Below, in pieces: positions 10,610 to 21,639 of a DNA stretch of 64,000 nt (the first letter of the stretch is position 1; each line of letters starts with the position of its first letter). A model generated the notes under the pieces. The model was not told the origin of the DNA, ran no database searches, and saw only the letters and a program-made list of their open reading frames with translations. Made by a program: the position numbers and the translations under genes. The stretch spans positions 69,554,572 through 69,618,571 of the forward strand of contig CM055097.1 of the NCBI GenBank assembly GCA_029204225.1, written 5' to 3'. Source of the DNA: Diphasiastrum complanatum (Eukaryota > Streptophyta > Lycopodiopsida > Lycopodiales > Lycopodiaceae).

Positions 10610-12269
10610 GTTTGTAGAAGTCACTAGTAAGATGGGATCTGCTGGAGCATACTTTCTAGAAGCTAGTGAGAGATTGAATTCTACAAATTATGCTATTTGG
10701 AAGGTTAGGATGGAGTCACTCTTGGTGCTCCAAGACCTTCATGAGTTCTTGATTGAAGATGAAGATGAACCTCTAGGTGCACAGGAGTTAGCTAGATACA
10801 AGAAGAGATCTAGGCTTGCACTTCATTGTGTGAAGATGAATGTGAGCAATGATTTGTTGAGAGAAGTATCAGCATGTACTAGTGCTAAAGAGGCTTGGGA
10901 GTCTTTAAAATCAATCTATGAATCTAGTAACACTTCAAGAGTACTCATGCTTAAAAATCAGATTTTGCAAAGCATGAAGAGAAGTGAGGAGAGTGCACAG
11001 GATTATGTATTCAAAATCAAGTCTCTAAATAGGGAATTGGCTTCCATTGGAGAGAAGATTCATGATGGAGAGCTTGTACAAATTGTTCTTAATGGTCTAG
11101 GAGATGACTTTTCAAATTTGGTCCAAAGTTTTGCCATCCAAGACACTTTTCCAATTATAGAAAAACTTCACAGTGTATTAGTGGCTGAAGAGTGCAGGAT
11201 GCTCCATGCAAAATCTAGGATGAGTCCCTTGTCTTTGCAGGATGGTGATGAGCAAGCCAATTTCTCATTTAAGGGCAAAAAGAAGACCAATGGAAAGAAG
11301 AAGCATCCAAAGGAGGCCAAAGAAGAGGATGATGCATCAAGCTCAAAGGACAAGTCAAAGCAAAAATGATTCTTTTGTGGAAAGAAGGGGCATTATGCAT
11401 CTGAATGCTACAAGAGGCTAAGAGCACAAGTGGAGGAGGACAAACAAGGAAACCTTGCAAAGGAGGAGGAGGAGGATGAAGTAGATGTATTTCTGATGGC
11501 ATCTACATCCTCACCAACAAGCAATAGCAATTCAAGAGACAATTGGTGGATCGACAGTGGAGCTAGCTCCCACATGTCTTGTGAAAAGGACTTTTTCTCA
11601 ACCTTACACTATTTCCATGATGCTAAAAAGTTTGTCTTTACTGCAAATGATGAAGAGTGTAGGATGGATGGTGTTGGCACCATCTCTTTGTGTCTAGAAT
11701 CCTCAAAATGCATGGATCTAGAAAATGTCCTTTATGTACCATCAATCACCAAGAATATGCTTAGTGTTGGTCTACTCTTAGAAAGTGGTTTGGATGTCCA
11801 CTTTAAGCATGGTGTTTGCTTCATCTTGAAGAATGATGTTTGCATTGCAAAGGGACTTAAACATGGAAGATTGTTTATGTGGGAAGCTAGTGTTGCTTTT
11901 GAAAGAATGAGCTTGGCAAAGGAGGAGATCACTCAAGAGGAGATCTTGGAAAAGTGTGATCTTGCTTGCATTGAGGAGGAGCATCAAAAGGAGGAAGATC
12001 TTGAGGATCAGCCTCAAAGCATGAGAGTTCCAAGGGAGTCCTCAATGACAATGGCCGAGTCATCAAATTGCATGCAGATTGTCCATTCAAGTGTGCATCT
12101 TGCAAGGGTGGTGAGCATTGGAGAGTCTACTATCTTTGAATACTTTTTGGAAAGTAGTAGTGGACATGAGGTGACTTGTTTCTTACATTTAATATTCATG
12201 GTGTTTATTACTTTGTATGACAAGACAATGAAATGGGATGCTTTGAAATCTACATTTGTTGTTGATTAA
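10608..12269 (+). pseudogene. Element K gag-protease ORF with one in-frame stop
   Basis: One frame of 553 codons is broken only by TGA at 11367-11369. The stop falls on the first Cys of the CCHC knuckle, whose rest is intact (FFCGKKGHYASEC). Before it is a Copia gag domain (SERLNSTNYAIWKVRMESL) and a Lys-rich linker; after it are an acidic run, the protease WWIDSGASSHMSC and the second protease half (VPSITKNMLSVGLLLESG). Beyond about 11880 the frame stays open for roughly 130 residues but matches no GAG-pre-integrase or integrase motif. Integrase and RT have been deleted; 12270-12986 has only weak linker-like traces. The first start codon of the frame is not an ATG in a strong context; the ATG at 10631 (MGSAGAYFLEASERL) is the likelier start by comparison with related elements. 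Confidence 0.85.
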
Positions 12270-12986
12270 GCAATTTCATTGGATAACTATTTTTGTAATA
12301 GTTTGAATAGAGTCATAAAAGATGAAACATCATTTTGGAAATCTTTGGATCCACATGCTCTGTGCATGATCATTCCAATGTAAGGACCAAAGATTATCCT
12401 ATTTCAATAATAAGAATAATGGTAGTGTTTTGCTCTTCAAGTAAGATTGTAAAATCTACTTGTTTTCTACCAAAGAAGTTGTCAATGGTGGAAATGTGAT
12501 CTTTCAAGAGTGGAAGATTTGTAAACTTGAAGAAGCACCTTTGGATCAACACTTTATTCAGTTCATTGATGGTTTGGAGTCAAGTCAAGTGGAGGAGCAA
12601 GCTCAAGACCGAGGACTTTAAGAAGAATCTTGAGTATCAAGATGGAGCCATATAGGCTCAATCATATGGATCAAGCAAGGCAAACAGTCTTTGGCAACAC
12701 TGTGTATGCACTTAATAGTTTAATTGATGTATCTTCAAGTGCACAAAATGCCTTGGAATCCATGGCTTGGCATGATGTATAGTTTTTGAAGTGTGCTACA
12801 TGACACATTTATGAAACATCTTGTAAGAGATCCTTTAAGAGGTGGTGAAAGATCCTTCATGGACATCATTCTCTATTGGAGTCTCAAAAGTTCCTTGTTT
12901 GTAGCTGGATTTTTTAGACACTTCTAAAAGCATTCATTCATCTAGCAAGAGAGTTGTAGATAGATCAAGCTAAATTTGAGGAGGAG
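12270..12986 (+). other. Degraded 3' interior of element K
   Basis: No long frame. Around 12450-12620 a translated trace (GGNVIFQEWKI...EEAP) resembles the linker between integrase and RT in Copia elements. The stretch ends with a purine-rich tract at 12973-12985 that would prime plus-strand synthesis. Confidence 0.5.
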
Positions 12987-13687
12987 TGTGAAGAATTGCC
13001 AAAAATTGGCAAATCTAGCTTGATCAAAAACCATGTAGAACTTTGTAAATATTGTGTATAATTGGGTTCCACACATGTAATGCCAATATGCCACGTGGAA
13101 ACCCACTCCTAATATAGGTTAGGTCAAGTCAAGAGAGTTGGTCATGTCTATTTGGTGGTCATCCCTACTTTATAGGACCTACACCTAAGTTTAAGGTGAA
13201 AATTTGACCAACTAGCTACCTACCAAGCATAACTCTAGGATCTAGGCTAGGGTTTCATTTTAGGGCAAGAAGGGTGAGTTAACTTCCTTATTACATGCTG
13301 GAAATCCACCTAACTACAAGAAGGAAGTCGAATTTGCTATGTATTCCAAGCTCCCATAGTGAGAAGATAGAAAATTTTTGGAGCTCATTGGCAATCTCAA
13401 GCTAGTTCACTATGTACATTGAGTTTTTGTGATCCAAATGAAACCAAATCAATTTCTACTTGTTTCTCAGATTGAAGGCCGTACTAAAGCCTGTAGTACA
13501 CACGTGTGGTCTCGGATTTCAATGTTTATCAATGCTTTTGGTTGTTAATGCTTGTTGTTTGTCAAATTGCCAATCTAGATCAACTTTTCTGTGTCTAGTT
13601 TTTTGATAGATTGTTAAGCAAGCATCCAATCACTCTTGTGGATCTTTTGTAGATCCATTTATGGTCCTAAAGTACAGTACTTTCAAA
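12987..13687 (+). repeat. 3' LTR of element K
   Basis: About 701 bp beginning TGTGAAGAATTGCC. It contains the palindrome CACACGTGTG at 13499-13508 and a GCCACGTGG box near 13090. The right border is set by the ACACG duplication at 13688-13692. Part of it matches the inverted fragment at 2850-3180 and the end of remnant O. Confidence 0.78.
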
Positions 13688-14375
13688 ACACGTACCATTA
13701 TTGGTCATGTAGATCACCTTCTTGTCACCTTCAGATGCCACCAATGATGAGTAATACTCCTTATGAAATGTCATATGTGAGCTAGCTCCACTATTAATCC
13801 GCCAAGGATCAATATCTTTATGATTAACAAGCAAGAAGACATAACAAAAGAATCATTTGATTTTTTTTTATCAACACCATCATCTAGAGTTAGATTGCTT
13901 TGCTTCTCACCTTAATCTCTTTTCTTCTTGAAGCACTCACTAGCAAAATGTCCTTTGACTCCACAATAGAAACATTCCTTCTTTCCAACAATAGTAAAAG
14001 GCTCGTCTTGATCTTTCCCTTTAGACCACTTGCCTTTGCCCTTGCCCTTGAACTTGCCTTTTGAGAACATGGCTTCTTCCTCTTCGACTGGAGATGTAGA
14101 AGATGATCCTCCTCTTACTTGGAGTCTAAACTCTTCAACCACCAAGGCCTCTTGTAAATCCTCCATGTTTGGTAAGGTCTTTTGAATAGCAAAACTTTGC
14201 ACCAAGTTAGCATGTTCATTCAATAAGTCATTAAGCACTACTTGCACAAGCTCAATATCCTTAATGCTCTCTCCAATACATGTTAATTCATCATTCAAAG
14301 AATTAGCTTTCAAAACAAAAGCGTGAGTTCTTTCATCCTTCTTTTGAAGATGTTGAAAGATTTGCCTCCTAAGCG

Positions 14376-14381
14376 TTAGGA
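14376..14381. repeat. Target site duplication of element M, left copy (TTAGGA)
   Basis: TTAGGA stands before the left inverted repeat at 14382 and again after the right one at 15308-15313. Taking out M plus one copy makes the minus-strand gag of J/L continuous again, an independent check on the borders. Confidence 0.85.
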
Positions 14382-15307
14382 CCAATGTTGGGTGGGTGTC
14401 ACTATCTTAAATACTAGCACGGTCATGGTATTGGAGTACTCTACATTTTCTGAAACCAGGTGGATCTATGATATTAAAGAAAATAAGTTTTTGATTACTA
14501 GTCGGGTATGAACATAAACATAATTTACAAAACTCAAACTGGTATGAATAGAACTGGTATTGCAAAGGTAATACCAGCCAATCATAGATAGTCATAAACC
14601 CGGGCCCATCTAGAATGTCCGACACTCTTCAAAATATGAGCGCGCTGAATCCTGATCTAGAGAAAAAAAAAAGAGAAGAGCCTGAAGAAGAGGAGACGAA
14701 AAAAGACAATGTGTTGTCAGCCAGCTTGCAAGACCTGTAGGAGCTGTCGTGTGTATCAGCCTCTCCTTTTATTGTTGTCATGTTGAGCCCCTTCCTTTTA
14801 TTCATGTTCCAAGTTTCAACTACAAAGGCACTGTTAACAACCCACTTTTCCTTCCTTGCTTGATTACTTTTCTAATAATTGTTTTCTTCTTTCAGCTTCT
14901 CCATTTTTTTGCCCTTCTCTCTTCTCATAATTATACTCTTCCTTCCTCTTGGTTGCATCCGTCCAAATGCTTCAAAAAGCAACAAATCTTTTCTGATCAT
15001 TGCTATGTCTTAGCATCATCTATTTTAATTACTCTTTCTCATGCGCAATTGTCGGCTTTGCCTGAGCTGCATTAAGATATGATACACGGGCATAAGGTGG
15101 TACCCTCATTTTTGCCCTGGTTCGGGTATATCCCTGGCATCTAGGATGTTTATACCATACTGGTATGGTTTTGACTATGGTATCTGTGATCTAATACCAA
15201 AGGCATCTTGTTAATTGGCGAGTATCTCGTTTTTTATACCAGGTTGGTAGGGGTTATGATACCTGGGTTGATAATATTCATAATCCTATATACCCACCCA
15301 ACATTGG
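14382..15307. mobile_element. Element M: 926-bp non-autonomous TIR transposon
   Basis: The left end reads CCAATGTTGGGTGGGT and the right end is its exact reverse complement (ACCCACCCAACATTGG), so the TIR is at least 16 bp. The flanks carry a 6-bp duplication TTAGGA. The interior has no transposase; many copies of GGTAT and its complement ATACC give it a partly palindromic look. The 14749-15075 frame is pyrimidine-rich low-complexity sequence and no gene. The end sequence and a 6-bp duplication fit none of the common plant superfamilies cleanly (hAT 8 bp, Mutator 9 bp, PIF/Harbinger and CACTA 3 bp), so I leave the superfamily open. Confidence 0.82.
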
Positions 15308-15612
15308 TTAGGACCCTTGATGCAGACTTGGATTCATAAACCTTCATCAAGGTTTCCCAACTAGATGTAGTGGACTTACCAACTTCCTTGAGAAGTTCAT
15401 TTTTCACATTTATCTTGATCGTATGAAGAGCTTTCTTTGCCCTCCTATCATACCTCAATTGCACTTGGGGTGCTTGAGTTCTTTCCTCCACACCTACAAC
15501 AATGTCCATCAACTCGTTCATCTCGAGTAGAGATTCTCACCTTCCAAGCTGAATAGTTGCTTGAGGTAATTCTATCATTGCTCTCCAACATAAAGCCTCC
15601 ATTTGTAGTCAT

Positions 15613-16029
15613 GTTGCAATGATTGATTCAGATATTCAAACCTATTCCAATGCACTTAGCACTCTCTTGATCCTCAACATCTGATATCAAGAAGAAATCA
15701 CAAAATATGAAACCTATCTATCCTCTCTTTCTTTCAAAAAAACTAGCAAATCTACCACATAGAATTGATTGAATCTTGATCACACTTGATCAAACTACAA
15801 TAGTGTGAGCTCTTGAAATCCAAAAAAACTTGAAACACACTCTTAAAAAGATCAGTACCATTATCACAAGAGATACTTTGCATGTCACATTTGGAAGACT
15901 AAACTTTATGCATGTGAAGTGGCTCGAGATTCTACTAGGCTACATATGGCTTTTTCACATTCTACAACTACATGCATGATGGAAAAATTATCAAACCCCA
16001 AAAGTCAAGATAGATGGCTTTGTTATTTT
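15613..16029. other. Leader or spacer between the J/L gag start and element N
   Basis: AT-rich, without motifs. On the minus strand it would hold the leader of J/L and the 3' end of N, but I see no primer site, purine tract or LTR ends. Confidence 0.4.
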
Positions 16030-16960
16030 CATCACTGATTTTGGAATTAATCCAAGGTTGGACCTATGCTTGATGAAGGAACTTTTGCTCAAAGGTTTGG
16101 TGAGTAGATCGGCAATACAGGATGATGTGTCAACATGTTCCAAATAGATCTCTCCTCCAATGAGCTACTCTCTCACGAAATGGTGTGCAACTTTGATGTG
16201 CTTGCTCCTTGCATGAAATATTCGATTGTTGGCAAGGGCTTGTGTCGACATATTATCACACTTGATCATTGGTAGATCATCTTCCTTGATAGTATTTAGC
16301 TCCAAAAGTAGTCTTTTGTTCCATAGCACTTCTTTTGTTGTAGTTGTAAGTGCTTTATATTCGGCTTTACATGGAGAGGGATATGGTATCTTGCCTTTTA
16401 GAAAGCCAAGATATTAGATTTCACCAAGATATATGACATATGCATTTGTAGACTTTCGATCCACTTTGTCACTAGCAAAATCCAAGTTTGAGTAGCCAAT
16501 GATTGATAGATCTTCACTTTTGTAAATCAAACCATAGTCACAAGTTGAAGATATGTACCTTAGTACCCTTTTGGCCATTTTCCAATGATGAATAGTAGGA
16601 TTTTGTATTGATTGGCTCTATTACTAAACACTAAAACTCATATTAGGCCTAGTTATGGTAAGCCATATTAAGGAGCCAATAAGACTCCTAAAAAGGGTGA
16701 TGTCCTTGAAGGATATTTCATCTCCCTTATTAGGATCTTTTACAACTTGCTCCATAGGAGTGTGAATACTCTTACAATCTATCATATTGAATTTTTTCAA
16801 CATTGAGAGCATACTTAGGTTGACATATAAAAGCTTGATCATTATAAAAGTCAATCTCTAGGCCTAATATGTAGTGGAGTTCTCCAAGATCTTGCATCTT
16901 GAACTCACCTCCAAGTGCAATTTTAGTACACCAAAGTAAAGATCCCATCTTGCAAATCTA
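16030..16960 (-). pseudogene. Copia N: RT C-terminus and RNase H fragment
   Basis: Minus strand. 16854-16624 encodes the end of RT (KKFNMIDCKSIHTPM, then LFRSLIGSLIWLTITRP). 16420-16080 encodes RNase H: AEYKALTTTTKEVLW, then a CDNMS..ALANN stretch, HARSKHI and ADLLTKPL. Frameshifts and at least one TAG break it. No gag, protease, integrase, YVDD box or LTR of this element is visible. It lies upstream of the J/L gag on the same strand, so it must be a different element. Confidence 0.8.
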
Positions 16961-18779
16961 TAGATCTTTCATCTCCACCTTTAGGTCGTGATGTCTCAAT
17001 GACATGGATCATCAAATTAAATTGGTAGTCTACTAACCATGATTAAGAATGTCATGTCTACTATGTGTGAAAGAATTGTTGTATTTATTTATGTGCTCAC
17101 TTGCTAGTAGGTTCATTTTTTGTTCCATTTCCTTTTTTTGCACATACTATGTCACTAATATAGCAATTTACTCAAATAATATAAATTAAAATTGCATTCC
17201 CATTGCCATGTTAGATAGTATAGCATAATTATGCTTTCAATTCATTTGAAATTGAAAACAAATGTTGATGTTAATTAAGAATGCATTTAGTGTATTTGTC
17301 CTTAAGGCTTGAAATGATTTTAGCATGACTTAAATGCCATAATAATCATCTGATCATCATGAAAGAGTCTTGCTTAGTTCAATAAATTTGTACAGATGTA
17401 TATATGTTTTTTACCCTCAATACTATTTACATAAGATGATTAACAAGTGAGTACAAAAATGAATGTATAATGTCAAGACCTTAACAAGAACGCCCTCCAG
17501 AATATCTTTTAAGAAAAAGTATCCCCATAACTATGCATTTTATGACAAATGAATTCATGTTCTGTAATTTACCACACCTATTTCAAAAGTTGGTTAAATG
17601 ATGTTAGAGACTGATTAGCCATGTTGGAGTTCTAGGCAAGATTGTTGTCTTTGACATTCTACATTTCATAGTTTAAAATGATCGGAACGACATCATTATT
17701 GTACATGAGAAAAATTAATCAATTTCAATCACACTAATAACCAAATAGTTGCAATGAAACCTCTTTGATGGAAAAACTCTTGGGGAGAAATTTTTAGTTA
17801 GGTTTCCAATCAAAGTAGAAATTTAAGATCATGTAAATTTACAACACAAAATGTGGGGTTTAGGAAGCATATTTTCTCACATTACTTTTTGAATATTAGA
17901 CATACTTATCATGCTTTATCATATGGATCATGATTTAGGATTCACTTCAAGCCTTTGAAACTTTTTCAAGGGAAATGATTTCATTAACTACCAAGATTCT
18001 TTTAAAAGTAAAGATTGATGCTCTTATGCTAAATATAAAAATCATGGGCCCAAATGGTTGAGGAGGTCAACATGTTGTCCTACTTGCAAAATTTTCTTGA
18101 GACATCTTTCCATTTTTTATCTTATAAAAAGCCCAATTATCCTGGTAGTATATAAAAGACAACTTAAACATGTAACTTTCGTGGCATGCATGTTCTTTTT
18201 GCAATCAATCATAGAACTAATAAACTCAATGTCAAAAAAATAAAAAATAGGAAAAGTAGGATGACACATTTTATGACAATTTGCCAAGCCATTTGCAATT
18301 TCTGCCAAATAGACAAGTAGACACTAAAGTCTAAGCAACACCCTAGTTGACTTTTAAAGACTATAGACTACATATTACTATGCTAATGTCTACCTATTTC
18401 CTTTCATATAACAGATAAAGCTGTCACATTGATTACTCTTTATAGGAATATTTCTTTTTTGTTAATTCTTATCCAATATCAAGTGCTTTAATACATGTAT
18501 AGAAATAATGTTTGAGTTGTCTTCATGTAAAGGACCTCATGGACATATTTTGGGTGCAATAAATGTCAAATGACTACTTTATCTTCAAAATACTTTCACA
18601 AAATCATAAGCAATTTTCATTGAGGGTAGCCACCAAAAATCAAGAAAAGAAGGCACACCCATATTCACATCAACTAAAGAGTCATAAATAAAAATTTAGC
18701 TTAAAGTAAATAACACTACCTTTCAAAGTTTCTAGAGACCTCTTGTGAAGTTTCATGGATGTGCCATATTTGGTAAATT
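16961..18779. other. About 1.8 kb without a recognisable gene
   Basis: AT-rich sequence with short chance frames only. No LTR ends, primer site, inverted repeat or RNA gene stood out. It borders the truncated 5' LTR of Gypsy C. Confidence 0.5.
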
Positions 18780-18848
18780 ACGATCAAACCTTTTTTACTA
18801 CGTAATTCGTTGATTCTGTGGAAATCTATGACGACTAGGCCACCACAT
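18780..18848 (+). repeat. 5' LTR remnant of Gypsy C (last 69 bp)
   Basis: ACGATCAAACC to GGCCACCACA matches the end of the 3' LTR (33610-33678) with about five differences, all but one transitions. Upstream similarity stops at once, so most of the 5' LTR has been deleted or replaced. Confidence 0.8.
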
Positions 18849-18853
18849 AATTT

Positions 18854-18870
18854 GGCGTCTTTGTCGGGGT
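18854..18870 (+). promoter_or_regulatory. Primer binding site of Gypsy C (tRNA-Asp-like)
   Basis: TGGCGTCTTTGTCGGGG resembles TGGCGCCGTTGCCGGGG, the complement of tRNA-Asp used by Athila/Tat-type elements, with three changes. It lies five bases after the LTR end. Confidence 0.65.
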
Positions 18871-18935
18871 GATGAATTTCACCTTTTGCAATATTTTTAA
18901 GTGTATTACATCTACGAATCTTTCTCATGTAATGC

Positions 18936-21038
18936 ATGCCAAGAACATACTCTCAAGCAATTATTGAACAGAAACGTTTAGAGCGTGCACAACGTTTAGA
19001 AGCATATAGGAAGTCTAGAGATTTGTATTTGCAGAATTTGCAAAACTCACTAGTTAGAGCAAGATTAACACCTGAAGCGTTTAATGATCTTTTACACGCT
19101 ACTACAGCATTTGTAGATTCATTTGAGGAAAGATCCGTTGAAACACCAAGTTCTACAGATTCACCTGAATCAGATTCGTTTGATTCTACTTCCGAACCAA
19201 GTTCAGACTCTTTGTCCGAGCGAAGTTTAGATTTAGATCCTCCAAGTTCATCTAGTTCACCACCATCTATAAATATGGCTAATCCAGCGCCACCCACATC
19301 TACAAAAATCAGATATGATTTCTTTAAGGGATCATCATTTGAAGATGCGGATAGTTATGTGTCACAATTTGAATCCATTACCATAGCAAACAAAGAGCAG
19401 ACGGACGAGGATAAAGTTAGAATTTTGCCAGGTCTTCTGCGGAAGTAGGCTAGGATTTGGTATAGACAATTAGTACCGGAATCAGTTAATACTTGGAACG
19501 CTTTCAAAGCAGCATTCCTTAAACAGTTTAGGGAGATAGAATATTCCACTAGATTGTTGGCTCGGCTTAACTCTGTTGAAAAAAAACCAAAGGAATCACT
19601 TAGGAAATATACTCGTAGGGTTAAGAATTTAATAGGAAAGTTAGGAGCCCAGTATCCAGTTCCTATGCAAAATGAATGGTTCTTGGGTGGTTTGCCTAAG
19701 AAAATGGATCGTTATTGTCAACGGAGTTTGATGACTTCTTTGGAAGATGTCATTGCCTCTACCGAGAATTACGAAACCTCTCGAATTTCTCGTAGACGGA
19801 GAAATGAAAGAAAAATTAGTAAAAAACACAAATTTAAACGAACAAAAGAATCTGAAACATCTACTGAGTTTGAATCAGAATCTGATTTAGCGGATATGGA
19901 AGAATCTTCTGAGTATTCATCTTATTCTTCTTCATCAAAAGAAGAATCTTCTTATAGGAAAACTAAGAATAAGAACTCAGAAAGAAAGAAAAGGATGGAG
20001 GAATTCGAAAAGATGGATCCATTAATGAAAAGTGTTGAGTTGTTAACAAGAGAATTGAGTGATCTAAAGGTCCAAACATTTGATGTTAACACCAAGCGAA
20101 AGAAAGCGAAGACTAATGCCAATGTTTGGTGTACCGCGTGTGGGAGGGAAGGTCATTCTAAGACCAACTGTCCCAGTTTATAGGCTAATTATTTAGAAGA
20201 GGAACTATTCCTCTGTCCGATTAATAATCATGAGGAGGTAGCTTATACTGCAACTCCTACTAACCAAAAAACTATGATACCAAAACAACGTACTGGTCAA
20301 CAGTACACTATTTTGCGAAGGGGCGAAACACGAGATTCCACTCCACCAACCAGAGTAAGGGGTTCGTGCTACAATTGCGGAGCCCCAAGTCACTATTCGC
20401 CTGATTGTCCTGAACCCAGGAGATCAGCAGGATATATGCCGCTCTGCACTAACTGTAAAGGCAAAGGGCATGTCACTGCTGAATGTTCTCAGCCACAACA
20501 GCCATGGTCTAAACCAATGTTTGTAAACTCGCCTAGGGAAGACGACCTTCGGCCATCTAAGACTAACACTGACATGATAGTTCAGAGGATAGAAGTAGAG
20601 TCTGAATTATTAGATCAAGATCATCAATGGCCAAATTTAGAGGAAAAAGTAAATAAAGTAACTAGAAGAAGTAGTAAAGATTCTTTAACTCTTAAAAATA
20701 CGAAGAAAACTAAAACAAAAATTGCAAAAACTGCAAAAAATGCGACATAAAAAGCGAAGGTCGTAGAACAGTTAGTAAAAATTCCTAGTAATAAAGAATT
20801 AAAGCTTGATAAGTCTAATGGAAAACATTATGATGTTGATATTAGTTCAGAAGCTAAGAAGCTTTTAGACGAAGAAACTAGAAAAGTTAAAAAAGTGACA
20901 TTTTCAGATCCAGTTATAAGTAGCGAGATACCTAGAGATCTATCGCCACTTAGAAACCATTCTTATAATATTGTCGAAGAGCTTGTTTCTAGAATGCCCA
21001 ATATAACTTTTAAACAGTTATTAGACGATAACCAATAA
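18936..21038 (+). pseudogene. Gypsy C gag with three zinc knuckles
   Basis: Starts at ATG 18936 (MPRTYSQAIIEQKRLERAQ). One frame runs to 21038, broken by three stops: TAG 19446-19448, TAG 20181-20183 and TAA 20748-20750. The order is an N-terminal helical and Ser-rich region, the capsid-like gag domain (YDFFKGSSFEDADSYVSQFE, later TWNAFKAAFLKQF), an acidic and basic linker, then CCHC knuckles CTACGREGHSKTNC, CYNCGAPSHYSPDC and CTNCKGKGHVTAEC. Two of the knuckles are about 100 residues from the first. The gag frame ends just before an A9 run at 21042-21050; protease continues in another frame, so a one-base change in that run probably separates them. Confidence 0.85.
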
Positions 21039-21043
21039 TATAA

Positions 21044-21490
21044 AAAAAAATTAAGCAATTTTTGCAAAATAAAAAGAGCAGAAAAGCAAAGTTACTAGTA
21101 GTCAACATAGGATTAGTTAATTATGGTGATGAAGGCCAACCAGAGATTCAAGTAGTAATTAATGGCTGCATCTTAGATAATGTACCCATAGATTCCGGAT
21201 CTAGTGTAAATATAATGACTGAAGAAACAACATATGAATTAGGCATTCATCATAGAATAGCACCCACTTTAAGACATTTAAGGTTCGTCGATGCAACTAG
21301 AAGATCACCAATAGGAGAACTATCTCAGGTTACAGTTTATATTGGAGACCATAAATTTCTTATGGATTTTATAATATTAAAAACTACGAGACAATCGTCA
21401 TATAGAGTGTTATTAGGATGACCATGGCTCTATCAAGCCGATGCTATAACCCACTGGAAGAAAAAAGAGATTACCTTCAGAGACTAGATG
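21044..21490 (+). pseudogene. Gypsy C retropepsin domain 1
   Basis: An aspartic protease domain with the active site PIDSGSSVNIM, later YIGDHKFLMDFIIL and a PWLYQADAI block. The block after LLG is broken by TGA at 21419-21421 where related elements have Arg, consistent with CGA to TGA. Residues around the active site look intact. Its function would be to cleave the gag-pol polyprotein. Confidence 0.82.
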
Positions 21491-21639
21491 GAGACACCGA
21501 CAGGAAAAAGTCATAAAAGAATTTCCATATCATGGGAAAAAGATAAGTACGAAGGTGAGACACCTACATCTTCCTCGAGCTATACTTCGGAGGAAGAAGG
21601 GCTTCAGTCAGTAGGGACTGAGTAAGGGGAGAGGTTAGT

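Larger units (their letters stand above)
10303..13687 (+). mobile_element. Copia element K: RT-less, 5' LTR almost fully deleted
   Basis: A plus-strand Copia insertion in the protease of the J/L element with a 5-bp duplication ACACG. Of the 5' LTR only the first 14 bases (TGTGAAGAATTGCC) remain, followed at once by leader sequence; the PBS is gone. The 3' LTR is whole (701 bp). The coding part has gag and protease only; after protease it is degraded sequence up to a purine tract (TTTGAGGAGGAG) before 12987. The LTR ends in CAAA rather than CA if the ACACG duplication is taken literally, so the right border may be off by a few bases. Confidence 0.78.
9779..15612 (-). pseudogene. Copia J/L: decayed gag-protease-integrase, split by two insertions
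   Basis: Two minus-strand blocks belong together. The right block (15612 to 13690) has the gag start (MTTNGGFMLES), the gag domain, a CFYCGVKGHFASEC knuckle and the beginning of protease, where the active-site Asp of DSGASSHM reads NSGASSHM. The left block (10302 to 9779) continues protease (IKGIGTIPISL) and then GAG-pre-integrase with WHKRLGNLNFKSLE, CEQCALSKSH and VHSDIH. Element M interrupts gag, and element K interrupts protease between the two blocks. The left end stops in the integrase core where remnant O begins. There is a frameshift near the gag start. No RT of this element is visible in the window. It was already old when K inserted, because the protease site is mutated. Confidence 0.8.

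Noticed and set aside
14749-15075. 108-codon frame in element M as a transposase
   Set aside because: Low-complexity, T/C-rich, with no DDE or zinc-finger motif; element M is too short to code for a transposase.
18953-19297. Antisense 114-codon frame in Gypsy C gag
   Set aside because: Mirror of the Ser/Asp-rich gag stretch; no domain or start context.
21038-21064. Programmed frameshift between gag and protease of C at the A9 run
   Set aside because: The run lies after the gag stop in this copy, so slippage there could not bypass the stop. A simple indel in the run explains it better.
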